The notes below the pieces were generated by a model that worked only from the letters and a program-made list of their open reading frames with translations, searched no databases and was not told where the DNA came from. Positions 48,170-57,001 of a stretch of DNA of 64,000 nucleotides are shown here, one piece after another. Source of the stretch: Lepidonotus clava (taxonomy: Eukaryota > Annelida > Polychaeta > Phyllodocida > Polynoidae); NCBI GenBank assembly GCA_936440205.1, contig OW387141.1, forward strand, positions 47,625,307-47,689,306, given 5' to 3'. The translations under genes and the position numbers were made by a program. Position 1 is the first letter of the stretch. Every line of letters begins with the position of its first letter.

Positions 48170-49912
48170 ATGGGTATGGCAGACTCCTCAAGTGACAGTA
48201 GCAGTGAGGAGGAAGGAGAAAGACGTCTGGGAGTACGTAATGGGACTGGAGGAGCTCATGGTGACCCTATAGAATGGGCAGAATATGAGAACAAGAGGTA
48301 TCACGAAAGGATGAATACTGATGACAACTTCCGCCAAACTAGGGCTCAAAGATCAAAAGTAAGTAAATCATATTACTATCCCAATTATGCAGGAAAATTA
48401 TCTAAATAAATAACCTAGAGGAACCTAAGTGAATGTTAGGTGCTTGCACCACTCGATACAAAATATTATATATTACTCTGTTGATTAAAATAAAAGCGCC
48501 CTAGATACGGACACGCAAAATATACTAGTAAGGGAAACATCTGAGATATATATTTTAAATGTACAACATATGAACTTAATACAGTTCTAGATGAGAAGCT
48601 ACTAGAGGAAGTAAGCAAAAATTGCTTTTACCATGTATTTAGCATATTTTTTTAATACTGCTTTCAGGACAACAGGGCCAAAGCAGCAGCAAATCCTCCC
48701 AAAAAGAAGAAAATTTGGTGGGAAAACCAGAGGGCCAGAAAGAAGATCAACAGTCAGAAAACCCGTGACAAGCTCAAAGGTAAGACATTATTATGTACCC
48801 AACCTAGATACGGACATGACGTCCACCACAAATGTAAATATAGATATTGAGACTTGTCTTCCCCCTGTCACACATTACCTCTCTTCTGGAAAAATATTAT
48901 ATCTTTTCATACATTTATTTCAAAGCCCAAGAAGAAGCCGAAGCTGCAGCTGCAGGTGTTCCTGTTGAAGATGCCGGGCGTGGCCGTGGGCGTGGCCGTG
49001 GACGTGGCAGGGGGCGTGGACGTGGACGTGCTCGCCAGTCCAGTCGCATTGCAGGAGAAGAAGCAGACCCAGGGAAGTAGGCAGACGTACCAGGTCATCA
49101 ACAACACCTACATCCCCAGAACCTGCTCAGGCTTCTGCTGAAGCTACAACGAGGTGAATATTATTTGTTTATTACTTACCACTTATTACTTATTACTTTG
49201 TTTATTACTTATATTATTTGTATTGTCTTTTTTTTTATTGATTTGTCGAATAACTAAATTTTATTCAACATTCAATTTAATTTCATTCATTGAAAATGTT
49301 ATGTTTTGTTATTCCATTGCTTTTATGTTCTTTTGATATTCTTTGGTTCACATCAGGCCCATCTCTGACACCTGTTTGCAAGCAGTTGAACGAGCTGCTC
49401 GCCTTTATTCTCGTCAGCTAAGGAAGCAGCAAGGTGTAGGCGAGCAGGAAGGAGAGCAGGAAGAACAGCCTCATGAAGAACTTCCTCAACACAATGGAGA
49501 AGATACATCCCCAGATGATTGGGAGTCAACTTGGCAGGGTGGTTGGGAATGTGACGAAGATGTTCAACAAATGCTTTTAAGATTCATAGCAGAAAATTCT
49601 CCTGCCAATCCCCCTGATGCTTCTGCTCCTGATATGCCTGCCCCTAGCCCTGCCCCTGCCCCTGATATCCCTTCTCCAGCTCCTGATATACCTCCCCCAT
49701 CTCCTACCACTGCCCCCGATGTCCCTTCCCCCTATGAAGATATACCTGCCAATACTCTAACCCCTGCTGTGACCCCTGTACTTTCTGGATCTTTTGATCC
49801 TGAGCCCTCAACATCATGTAGAACAGCTGCAGGTTATTCACTTCGTCCCAGGAAAACGAAGGAATATTTTTTCAGACCACATATTATCTGCACTGATTCA
49901 GAATCAGATTAG
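48170..49912 (+). CDS. Accessory protein gene of the 8.9-kb element (4 exons)
   Basis: Exons 48170-48358 (donor AAA/GTAAGT), 48668-48779 (acceptor GCTTTCAG, donor AAAG/GTAAGA), 48926-49076 and 49357-49912 join in phase into about 335 residues. The order is: Ser/Asp/Glu-rich acidic start (SSSDSSSEEEGERR), a strongly basic segment (PPKKKKIWWENQRARKK), a Gly-Arg run (GRGRGRGRG), QSSRIAGEE, a Gln/Glu-rich part and a Pro/Ala-rich tail ending GYSLRPRKTKEYFF...TDSESD. The basic and GR segments suggest nucleic-acid binding. The donor used for exon 3 (GGGAA/GTAGGC, 49077) is weak; the stronger one at 49154 matches the phase of exon 4 but not the upstream frame. A role as the motif-binding partner of the transposase, like TnpA of En/Spm, is inference. 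No known family recognised. Confidence 0.55.
48429..48602 (+). repeat. 174-bp inverted repeat, left arm (in intron 1 of the accessory gene)
   Basis: Matches the reverse complement of 50163-50336 with apparently a single difference (GAATGTT against GAACGTT). It contains a motif copy at 48500 that pairs with the one at 50250. Confidence 0.9.
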
Positions 49913-49941
49913 TGCATGCTTATATGCATGCACAATAGAAA

Positions 49942-50523
49942 TGTCCGTATCTAGGGCGCTTTTATTTAATTGAGAAGAAAGTATATCATGTTGTATTTTG
50001 GGTGAGTGTAGCTTCTCATCTAGACCTGTATTAAGTTGATATGTTGTACATTTAAAATATATATCTCAGATGTTTCCCTTACTAGTATATTTTGCATGTC
50101 CGTATCTAGGGCGCTTTTATTTAATTGAGAAGATAGTATCTCATGTTGTACTTTGGGTGAGTGTAGCTTCTCATCTAGAACTGTATTAAGTTCATATGTT
50201 GTACATTTAAAATATATATCTCAGATGTTTCCCTTACTAGTATATTTTGCGTGTCCGTATCTAGGGCGCTTTTATTTTAATCAACAGAGTAATATATAAT
50301 ATTTTGTATCGAGTGGTGCAAGCACCTAACGTTCACTTGTTAAAATCCATTTAATATGTCTAAGGCCTTTAGGCTATGTGCAGTCGAATTTGCATGTCCG
50401 TATCTAGGGCGCTTTTATTTTAATCAACAGAGTAATATATAATATTTTGTATCGAGTGGTGCAAGCACCTAACGTTCACTTGTTAAAATCCATAAATATG
50501 TCTAAGGCCTTTTAGGCTGTGTA
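49942..50523 (+). repeat. Two pairs of tandem units, each led by the 16-bp motif
   Basis: Unit type one (about 155 bp, from 49942 and 50097) reads GTCCGTATCTAGGGCGC, TTTTATTTAATTGAGAAG and on to CTAGTATATTTTGC. Unit type two (about 143 bp, from 50252 and 50395) reads GTCCGTATCTAGGGCGC, TTTTATTTTAATCAACAG and on to CTAAGGCCTTT. Copies within each pair are nearly identical. They lie between the two genes. Confidence 0.9.
50163..50336 (-). repeat. 174-bp inverted repeat, right arm
   Basis: The partner of 48429-48602; the loop of 1.56 kb holds exons 2-4 of the accessory gene. This arm spans the boundary between the two kinds of tandem unit in 49942-50523. Confidence 0.9.
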
Positions 50524-50707
50524 GAAGAGTAACCAGTTAATAATATATAATATAGCATCCGCTTCAGGATATGTATCACTTTATTAATATTCTATTAATG
50601 TCTGTGCTAAGTAATAAACAAAATATCTTATACAATTGTTCAGTCTAATCATTATATCTAATTCCTATCGATTACTTTTTTTTTCTTAATACAGACTGGT
50701 GGACCAA

Positions 50708-52084
50708 ATGCCTTTCAACAAACCATACAGCAAGCTGCCAGCTACACGCCAGATGCGCAGAGATTTGTCATCAAAAGATAAGATTATTGAGGACCAGAAA
50801 AAAGAAATAAGGCAGCTTCGTACAGCTCTTATAAAGGAAAGTGCAAAGGATGAGTACAAGAGGGCACGTGATGTCAATATAGAAATAGATAAGACCATCC
50901 CAGAAAATACTTCAGAAAAAAAATCAGCAAATAAAAGTAAATCTAATATGAGCATAAATATACACACACCAGGTCCATCTGACCAGCAAACACCCACACT
51001 GAAGAGGAAAATTGCTTTTCAAAGTCCAAAAGCTGTTCTGAAAAAGGCAAAGGTAGTGGTATTAGATAAGAACACAGAAAAGAAAAGTACTTGTACTGCC
51101 GCCCTAGATACGGACACGGATAGAAATCCAGTCGAAAAAGAACCACAGGCTATGGAGGACAACAGCAGCGTCGTTAACATACCAGCCCCGCCTGAGGCAC
51201 CACAGGTCCCCCTAGATACGGACACGGCGCGAGATGAACCACAGGCTATAGAGGACAACAGCAGCGTCGTTAACATACCAGTCCCGCCTGAAGCACCACA
51301 GGTCCCCCTAGATACGGACACGGATAGAAATCCAGTCGAAAAAGAACCACAGGCTATGGAGGACAACAGCAGCGTCGTTAACATACCAGCCCCGCCTGAG
51401 GCACCACAGGTCCCCCTAGATACGGACACGGCGCGAGATGAACCACAGGCTATAGAGGACAACAGGAGGGGCGTTAACATACCAGCCCCGCCTGAGGCAC
51501 CACAGGTCCCCCTAGATACGGACACCGCACCTCCACTGCCTACTACACCAAAGACAGAGGCAATACAGTTACTTAAGCAATTGAGTGTGACCCCCACAGC
51601 TGAGAGAGTTAGGGTGGTACTACCTGTTACAGCAACAGTGAATACTGTAAGGAATGCCTCACAAGAGGTGAAAAAGAAACTGTTTTCTGGAAAGAAAACA
51701 GTCGATAGGCTTGCCACAAAAATAGGCAAGACAATCAACCTACCAAGGAAGCTTGTCTTCAAATCAAATGCTAAGAAGAAGAGCATGGCTGCCTGCAACT
51801 GGAAAATTCAAAGGGAACGAGCAAGGGATTTTATGAAGAGGTCAGACAATTCATATGAGCTCCCTTCCATGAGAGACCAAGCATTTGGTAGAACCAAGTA
51901 TGCATTGATGTTCACTCTTGATGCTTTGCACAAGAATTTCCTGAAGGAAAACCCTGATGTGAAGATGTCCTTTGCAGTGTTTGCCAGGGCTCGCACCGCC
52001 AACATACGCCTTATAAGATACACACAAAGAAAGCAGTGCTTGTGCCAGAAATGTGCTAACTGTGCAACAAAACGGATGTGGTGA
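50708..52084 (+). CDS. Transposase-like gene of the 8.9-kb element, N-terminal frame
   Basis: An acceptor-like TTCTTAATACAG ends at 50694 and the first Met codon is at 50708. About 458 residues: a basic coiled coil (SSKDKIIEDQKKEIRQLRTA), then about 140 residues of tandem repeats (51103-51526), then a conserved domain from about 51660 (KKLFSGKKTVDRLATKIGK ... FMKRSDNSYELPSMRDQAFG ... YALMFTLDALHKNFLKENPD ... RKQCLCQKCANC). The last part matches, in order and spacing, a widespread unnamed metazoan protein family in which this segment precedes a Cys-rich link and a catalytic half; here the catalytic half is in the next frame. Comparison is from memory. Confidence 0.65.
   Translation: MPFNKPYSKLPATRQMRRDLSSKDKIIEDQKKEIRQLRTALIKESAKDEYKRARDVNIEIDKTIPENTSEKKSANKSKSNMSINIHTPGPSDQQTPTLKRKIAFQSPKAVLKKAKVVVLDKNTEKKSTCTAALDTDTDRNPVEKEPQAMEDNSSVVNIPAPPEAPQVPLDTDTARDEPQAIEDNSSVVNIPVPPEAPQVPLDTDTDRNPVEKEPQAMEDNSSVVNIPAPPEAPQVPLDTDTARDEPQAIEDNRRGVNIPAPPEAPQVPLDTDTAPPLPTTPKTEAIQLLKQLSVTPTAERVRVVLPVTATVNTVRNASQEVKKKLFSGKKTVDRLATKIGKTINLPRKLVFKSNAKKKSMAACNWKIQRERARDFMKRSDNSYELPSMRDQAFGRTKYALMFTLDALHKNFLKENPDVKMSFAVFARARTANIRLIRYTQRKQCLCQKCANCATKRMW
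51103..51526 (+). repeat. In-frame coding repeat built on the 16-bp motif
   Basis: Units alternate 108 and 96 bp (a 204-bp higher-order repeat, twice), each starting CCTAGATACGGACAC. They encode LDTDTDRNPVEKEPQAMED or LDTDTARDEPQAIED followed by VNIPAPPEAPQVP. The fifth motif (51511) ends the array in LDTDTAPPLP. Nucleotide identity between units is very high. Confidence 0.95.
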
Positions 52085-53739
52085 AGTCCCTACCGAAAAC
52101 CCCACCTGGAATTGTGGCTCTAACAGATGCTGAAATAGCTGAAAAACTGGCCATGATCCCTGAGGGCCAGACAACAGTGAAGTACAAGCAGTGGTTAAGG
52201 CAGGAGGTAGATTATAAGGGCCAGAAGATCAAGAAGGTTAAGCTGTGTGACATATGCCAGGAAAAAGAAGAGTTTGTGCAAGAGTTCATGCAAGGTCTTC
52301 CAGCATACAGGGAGCATTTCCACCGGTTCTCAACCCAGTACAAGCAAGTGCACCACCTGAACAGCACACTCACACCCATGACAGCTGCCACATGTCAAAT
52401 GGACTACAGTGAAAATTGGAGTTCACAGTACTTCAATGAAATTACTGCAGTCTACTATGACAAAGCACAGGTATCCATACACCCAATGGTTGTACACTTC
52501 TGTTTGGAAGAGGGCAAGCTCAGAAACAAAACCTACATAGAGGTAACCAAAGAAGGTGCACACACCATACCTACCACATACACATTTGTGAAGAAAATGA
52601 TGGCATTGCTGCTTGAAGACCTCCCTCAAATCACCATCATTCACTTTGTGAGTGACAGCCCTAGCAGCCAATACAGAAATCGTACAGCAGTCTGCATGAT
52701 GAAGCTCTTCCCCAAGCTCTTCAATGGAATAAGAGGCTCCTGGACTTGGTTAGAGTCCGGCCATGGGAAAGGGCCATGTGATGGCGTTGGTGGAGGGATC
52801 AAAAAGAAAGCAGAAAACCTCGTGAAGGGTGGCAAGACCATGCGAAACATACAAGAATTCACAGAAGTCATCCAGGCAAGTGGTGTGAAGAGCCACATAT
52901 TCCAGGCAACTACTGCAGAAATAGAAAAGAGCAGGGAAGAAATCCAAGACTGGCCAACAGTTCCTGTCAAGGGCCTCATGTCATGCCATGCTCTCGTGCC
53001 GAGTGGTAACAATGAGGTGTCTGTTAGAAACCTGTCATGTTTCAATGAGTGTTACTACAAAGACAACTCATTTCCACTGCAGTGCAAGGGATGGGTTAAG
53101 GTTCCCTCAAAAAAACAAGTTGAACCTGTCATCAGCAGTGATGAAGAAGATGATGTGCCTCTGGCAAAGCTCACAGAAAAGAAGAAAGAGGTTGTCATTG
53201 TCGACGATGAGGCAGATGATGATGTGCCTCTGACAAAGCTCACAGAAAAGAAGAAAGAGGTTGTCATTGTCGACGATGAGGCAGATGATGATGTGCCTCT
53301 GGCAAAGCTCACAGAAAAGAAGAAAGAGGTTGTCATTGTCGACGATGAGGCAGATGATGATGTGCCTCTGGCAAAGCTCACAGAAAAGAAGAAAGAGATT
53401 GTCATTGTCGAAGATCAGGCAGATGATGATGTGCCTATAACAAAACTCATCCAACCCTGGATGGTGCTTGAGGGTGACCTGACTCAAGGTGATTATGTGA
53501 CTGTGATTTATGGAAAACGATTTATGGAAGGTGACACCTTACACATTCTCTACATGGCGCCATGTCATGGCGCCTGGAAATGGGGCAGGCCAGACATAGG
53601 CACAGTTGAAAAAGATGCTGTATTATGTCGTATTGAGGAGCCAAAGCAGAAGGGAAAGCTATGGAGACTGAGAGAAAAAGATCTCAAGGAAGTGAACAAG
53701 AAATATGATGCCTACAAGGAGGGACTAGCACGTCTTTAG
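52078..53739 (+). CDS. Transposase-like gene of the 8.9-kb element, catalytic frame
   Basis: The frame is open from 52060 and overlaps the previous one by about 25 bases in the -1 register; its first Met-like codon is a GTG, so it is read as the continuation of the same protein. Residues counted from 52078: CDIC (57-60), CQMDYSENW with Asp109, VSDSPSSQYRNR with Asp193, ESGHGKGPCDGVGG with Asp235, then four SIM-like repeats (364-455) and a basic tail. Three spaced acidic residues at ends of predicted strands, in the setting MDY / SDxxSSQYRNR / GHGKGPCDG, fit an RNase-H-like DDE/D transposase (inference). The family is known to me in cnidarians, arthropods and fish as unnamed proteins with SHGKGxCDGxGG. 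No canonical slippery site was seen at the frame junction; a one-base change in this copy is the simplest explanation. Confidence 0.65.
   Translation: MVKSLPKTPPGIVALTDAEIAEKLAMIPEGQTTVKYKQWLRQEVDYKGQKIKKVKLCDICQEKEEFVQEFMQGLPAYREHFHRFSTQYKQVHHLNSTLTPMTAATCQMDYSENWSSQYFNEITAVYYDKAQVSIHPMVVHFCLEEGKLRNKTYIEVTKEGAHTIPTTYTFVKKMMALLLEDLPQITIIHFVSDSPSSQYRNRTAVCMMKLFPKLFNGIRGSWTWLESGHGKGPCDGVGGGIKKKAENLVKGGKTMRNIQEFTEVIQASGVKSHIFQATTAEIEKSREEIQDWPTVPVKGLMSCHALVPSGNNEVSVRNLSCFNECYYKDNSFPLQCKGWVKVPSKKQVEPVISSDEEDDVPLAKLTEKKKEVVIVDDEADDDVPLTKLTEKKKEVVIVDDEADDDVPLAKLTEKKKEVVIVDDEADDDVPLAKLTEKKKEIVIVEDQADDDVPITKLIQPWMVLEGDLTQGDYVTVIYGKRFMEGDTLHILYMAPCHGAWKWGRPDIGTVEKDAVLCRIEEPKQKGKLWRLREKDLKEVNKKYDAYKEGLARL
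53140..53455 (+). repeat. In-frame 69-bp tandem repeat encoding SIM-like units
   Basis: Four units of 23 residues, each KLTEKKKEVVIVDDEAD plus DDVPL, the last drifting to EIVIVEDQAD. The nucleotide copies are nearly identical, so expansion is recent. Confidence 0.93.
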
Positions 53740-53756
53740 ATATATATATATAGTTA

Positions 53757-54150
53757 CGTGTCCGTATCTAGGGAGGTCAAACAAGATTGTATTACTTTAT
53801 AATATGACTTGAGAATGGAATTGTAGGCATTTTTTTGTATGTTTCTAACAGAGGAGAGGGTCTTTATACCATAGAATGCGTGTCCGTATGTAGGATGGCA
53901 GAAAAAAATAGTCTAACACTGATAGAATGTATTATTACATGTTTGGGTACTTGCGTGTCCGTATCTAGGGAGGTCAAACAAAATTGTATTACTTGATCAG
54001 ATGACTTGAGAATGGAATAGTAGGCATTTTTTTGTATGTTTCTAACAGAGGAGAGGGTCTTTATACCATAGAATGCGTGTCCGTATGTAGGATGGTGGGA
54101 AAAAATAGTCTAACACTGATAGAATGTATTATTACATGTTTGGATACTTG
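53757..54150 (+). repeat. 197-bp tandem duplication after the transposase-like gene
   Basis: Copies at 53757-53953 and 53954-54150. Each begins with an exact motif and has a second motif with GTATGTAGG about 122 bases on (53879, 54076). Differences are few. Confidence 0.92.
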
Positions 54151-55492
54151 CGTGTCCGTATCTAGGGCGTAATGACCCAACACTTGAATTTGAGCAGAAA
54201 TATATGGAGAGAATAATTCTGTTACTATTTCTTGTAGTGACGCATCTATAATGATTCTATGTAGGCATGAGTAATGAAAAAATGCATTAAAGTTAGAAAA
54301 TATTATCAGTAATGAATTTAATTGTATAGAATGAAAGTGTGGGATAACATATATACATACCAACATATCAGCAAATATCATATATTGTTTATTTCACGAT
54401 TGAAGTACTTCATATGCATAAACGGATGTTCTATAATAAGAAAATCAGATTAAATAGGACAGTAGTTATTGTTCATTGTATATAGGTTGACGTTTGCTGT
54501 TGCCTTGGGAACCATTTCTACGCGTGTCCGTATCTAGGGATTTCGTGTCCGTATCTAGGTAGCCTATTTTTTGGTGCACGATATAGATACAGTAAGTCAA
54601 GACCTTGCAACTATGCTATTCTGGTCAGTATATGTGTACTGATAAGATTAATATAGGTAATACTCACTAAATAATGCAGAGAAAAAATCAAGTGGCACAA
54701 TATGTGGGTGTTCCGTAGTTATTTTTATACAGATTTAATACAAATTTGAATTTGTGAATTGAATTGCATTGAATGATATAGAAAATAAGGCTGGAAACAT
54801 GCTTGGTTACATGCTTTAAGACATGTCAAATAATCATGGAAAAAAAACATTGCAATAAAAACGTTTTTTATTGAACTGATATGTGATGGTTGTTGTATAC
54901 TTCTACATAGCATTCTAAGTAAATTTTGGTGAATTTGGCCGAAAAACGTGTCCGTATCTAGGTAAAGTTCACATTAGCATGGCAATAGATTATATTAAAC
55001 GAATGGGCTATATTATACATGTAAAGAAAGATCACAGTGTTTGCTTTTTACGACAAAAAAAATATATTTATTGCCTTTCATACTATTCATATCATAATAA
55101 ATGCAAATAAGTAAGTTTTGATATTATATGTCGCAGAAAAAACGTAGAAATTGCATTGCAATTTCAAAAAAAAAAAAAATAAAAAAAAATAGTATTAAAA
55201 TATTCTGTTAGAGTAAGCTGAAAGCCTAATATTGACGTATATCACTTAAAAAATATGCAAAGTACCTATTTTAATTGGTTACAGTGAAGTTAAAATATGT
55301 CGGTAGCTACCTAGATACGGACACGCTAATTGGGAAGGGTGGGACAGTAAAATATCTATATCTTGGTAATATATATATATTAGTGTTCCCAAATTTGCAA
55401 AATAAGAGATCGGTATTATACCTACATATATGCAAAAGAATAAAATGATATGAAGTTTTTTTTTTTTTCAGCCCTATATGGCTCCAAAATGC

Positions 55493-55527
55493 TGAATTGG
55501 CCCATTTTCATGAGAATCGACCATATA
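55493..55527 (-). repeat. Right terminal inverted repeat of the 8.9-kb element
   Basis: Reads TGAATTGGCCCA ... ATGAGAATCGACCATATA on the plus strand, the mirror of the left end. Beyond it 12 bases of LINE sequence precede the resumed dispersed repeat. Confidence 0.85.
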
Positions 55528-55539
55528 TAACATCTCCAT

Positions 55540-55990
55540 GATGAAGGGTAAGCTTTCTCCTAAGAGTCCACCTGTTCTTCCATCCGCTCACAACACAGTA
55601 GTTCCTTCAACAGTCACCAGATGTCCTTTCTACATATAGCTATCTAAACCCCTTCGAATCCTCAAGACTTGTGTATGTCCAAATGTAATAGTGCTCTCCG
55701 CCGTTCCCAGAGGTTTAACTCAATATATAGCAGTCTGATATTGATTTTCTCCAAGCATCGACGCTCGTTGGGAGATGCACCCTGTCTGCCATTGCGTGAC
55801 AGGTATATTTACACCTACCAGCAGCTCATGCTACCTTTATACTATATGATATAACAATTCCTGTAATTTGGAATACTTTCTTTAATTCCCTTATTTACAA
55901 CTGTTGACGTTCTCTTCATTATATTTCTATACAACTGATTTCATGCGCAAAGTGATTTACTCTCTACCTTTGTGCAAAATGTTCTTATGA
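55540..55990 (+). repeat. Dispersed repeat unit, copy 1, right part
   Basis: Resumes copy 1 after the LINE and 8.9-kb element: GATGAAGGGTAAGCTTTCTC, ACAGTAGTTCCTTCAACAGT, GTTGGGAGATGCACCCTGTC, to ACCTTTGTGCAAAATG. The same order is in copy 2. Confidence 0.85.
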
Positions 55991-56375
55991 TATTTAAAGT
56001 TATTGTCTTTATCACTCCTTTCGTAAGTGCTAGTCAAGTGGTAGCTAAGTTCACGAGATGGGCGCTCATTTCCACAACATGAACAACGCTTGGCTGTAAG
56101 TCAGGTTTATTCAGTGGATCACTTATATGCATACAGAGCCAGTGCAATGATGCTTAATATTCCTAGAGTCACAAGTCCAATTGATGAAGAGTAAGCTTTC
56201 TCCTAAGAGTCCACCTGCTCTTCCATCCGCTCTCAACACAGTAGTTCCTTCAACAGTCACCAGATGTCCTTTTCTACGTATAGCTATCCAAACCCCTTCG
56301 AATCCTTAAGACTCGTGTATGTCCAAACGTAATAGTGCTCTCTGCCGTACCCAGAGGTTTAACCAAATATATATA
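55991..56375 (+). repeat. Dispersed repeat unit, copy 2, left part
   Basis: Starts directly after copy 1, so the two are in tandem. It runs from TATTTAAAGTTATTGTC through GTTCACGAGATGGGCGCTCA to CCCAGAGGTTTAACCAAATA, where the 4-kb inverted-repeat element begins. Confidence 0.85.
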
Positions 56376-57001
56376 TAGTCCAGGAGCCAAATCTGAAAAT
56401 CCTGATTTACCCTCCGCGATGAGCCCCCTGGATTTTCTTGATTTTTTTCATCTTATAGCATCCTAGGGACCATAAATCAAGACGGTTCCAAAGAATTTAG
56501 GTATGCGAACACTGTCTAATTACGCGATTTGTGCTTAATTAGCAAAAATTGAAAAACGCGTTATTTCTAAATTTCTCTGGAACTATGTAAGATATGATAA
56601 CATGTTATATATCATCTGAAAGGTAATTTTTTTCTTGATTTTTTGATATATTGTTTGCTATTGTCATTAATCATGGCAATGAGTAATTAAAGAAAAACTG
56701 TTGTTTCAGTCAAAATCATTAGAACTTAAAGATCCAAGGTTAAACTCTGGAATGGATAAACCAAGTCCTAGGTATACTTAAAGGGGATCTTTAGGCAGTT
56801 TTTAAAGAAGGTTGCATCTGATTTCATTGAAAATATGATGTAGAAATCATTTTTTGCTGATTAAATTCTAACCGACTACAGGCTCATTTTGCACTTATAT
56901 TTCAAAAGGAGAGATGATATCATGAAAATAACACAATACATCCTAAAGAGATGTGGAAATGATAATCACTATTTCCCTAGGCTGGTATTTCAGTGCTTTC
57001 A
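56376..57001 (+). repeat. Left inverted arm of the 4-kb element
   Basis: Shares with the right arm, in inverse order, ACCCTCCGCG, AGACAGTGTT-type, AACGCGTTATTTCTAAATTT, GATCCAAGGTTAAACTCTGG and CTCATTTTGCACTTATATTT words. Confidence 0.85.

Larger units (their letters stand above)
46967..55325. repeat. 28 copies of CGTGTCCGTATCTAGG in both orientations
   Basis: Twenty exact and eight near-exact copies. Forward: 46967, 47157, 47322, 47339, 49940*, 50095*, 50250, 50393*, 53757, 53879*, 53954, 54076*, 54151, 54523, 54544, 54947. Reverse (CCTAGATACGGACACG): 47695, 47713, 48081, 48099*, 48500, 48803*, 51103, 51211, 51307, 51415, 51511*, 55310. Asterisks mark one or two mismatches. No full copy was seen elsewhere in the window. 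Orientation runs in blocks: four forward, six reverse, four forward, five reverse (coding), eight forward, one reverse. The sequence between copies is mostly unrelated, so this is not a simple satellite; a protein-binding or recombination site is the natural reading (inference). Confidence 0.92.
46579..55527 (+). mobile_element. 8,949-bp DNA transposon with a 28-copy 16-bp motif, two genes
   Basis: Bounded by 35-bp terminal inverted repeats (32 of 35 matching) beginning TATATGGTCGATTCTCAT. The outermost bases can be read as a TA or TATA target duplication, leaving ends TATGG... or TGGTCG.... It sits inside a LINE fragment. Contents in order are: left flank with four motif copies, an inverted motif quartet, accessory gene (48170-49912), tandem repeats, transposase-like gene (50708-53739), tandem repeats and right flank. 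The outermost motif copies (46967 and 55310) face each other as inverted 22-bp repeats (GCGTGTCCGTATCTAGGTAG plus CT). Many subterminal motif copies recall CACTA/En-Spm elements, but the ends and the protein differ. I cannot assign it to a named superfamily. Confidence 0.8.

Noticed and set aside
51019-51798. 259-codon minus-strand frame, Ser/Gly/Cys-rich repeats
   Set aside because: Antisense reading of the LDTDT coding repeat; the plus-strand frame links to conserved transposase segments.
46579-55527. Assignment of the 8.9-kb element to CACTA/En-Spm because of subterminal motif repeats and a TnpA-like accessory gene
   Set aside because: Ends do not begin CACT, the target duplication is not a clear 3 bp, and the protein motifs differ.
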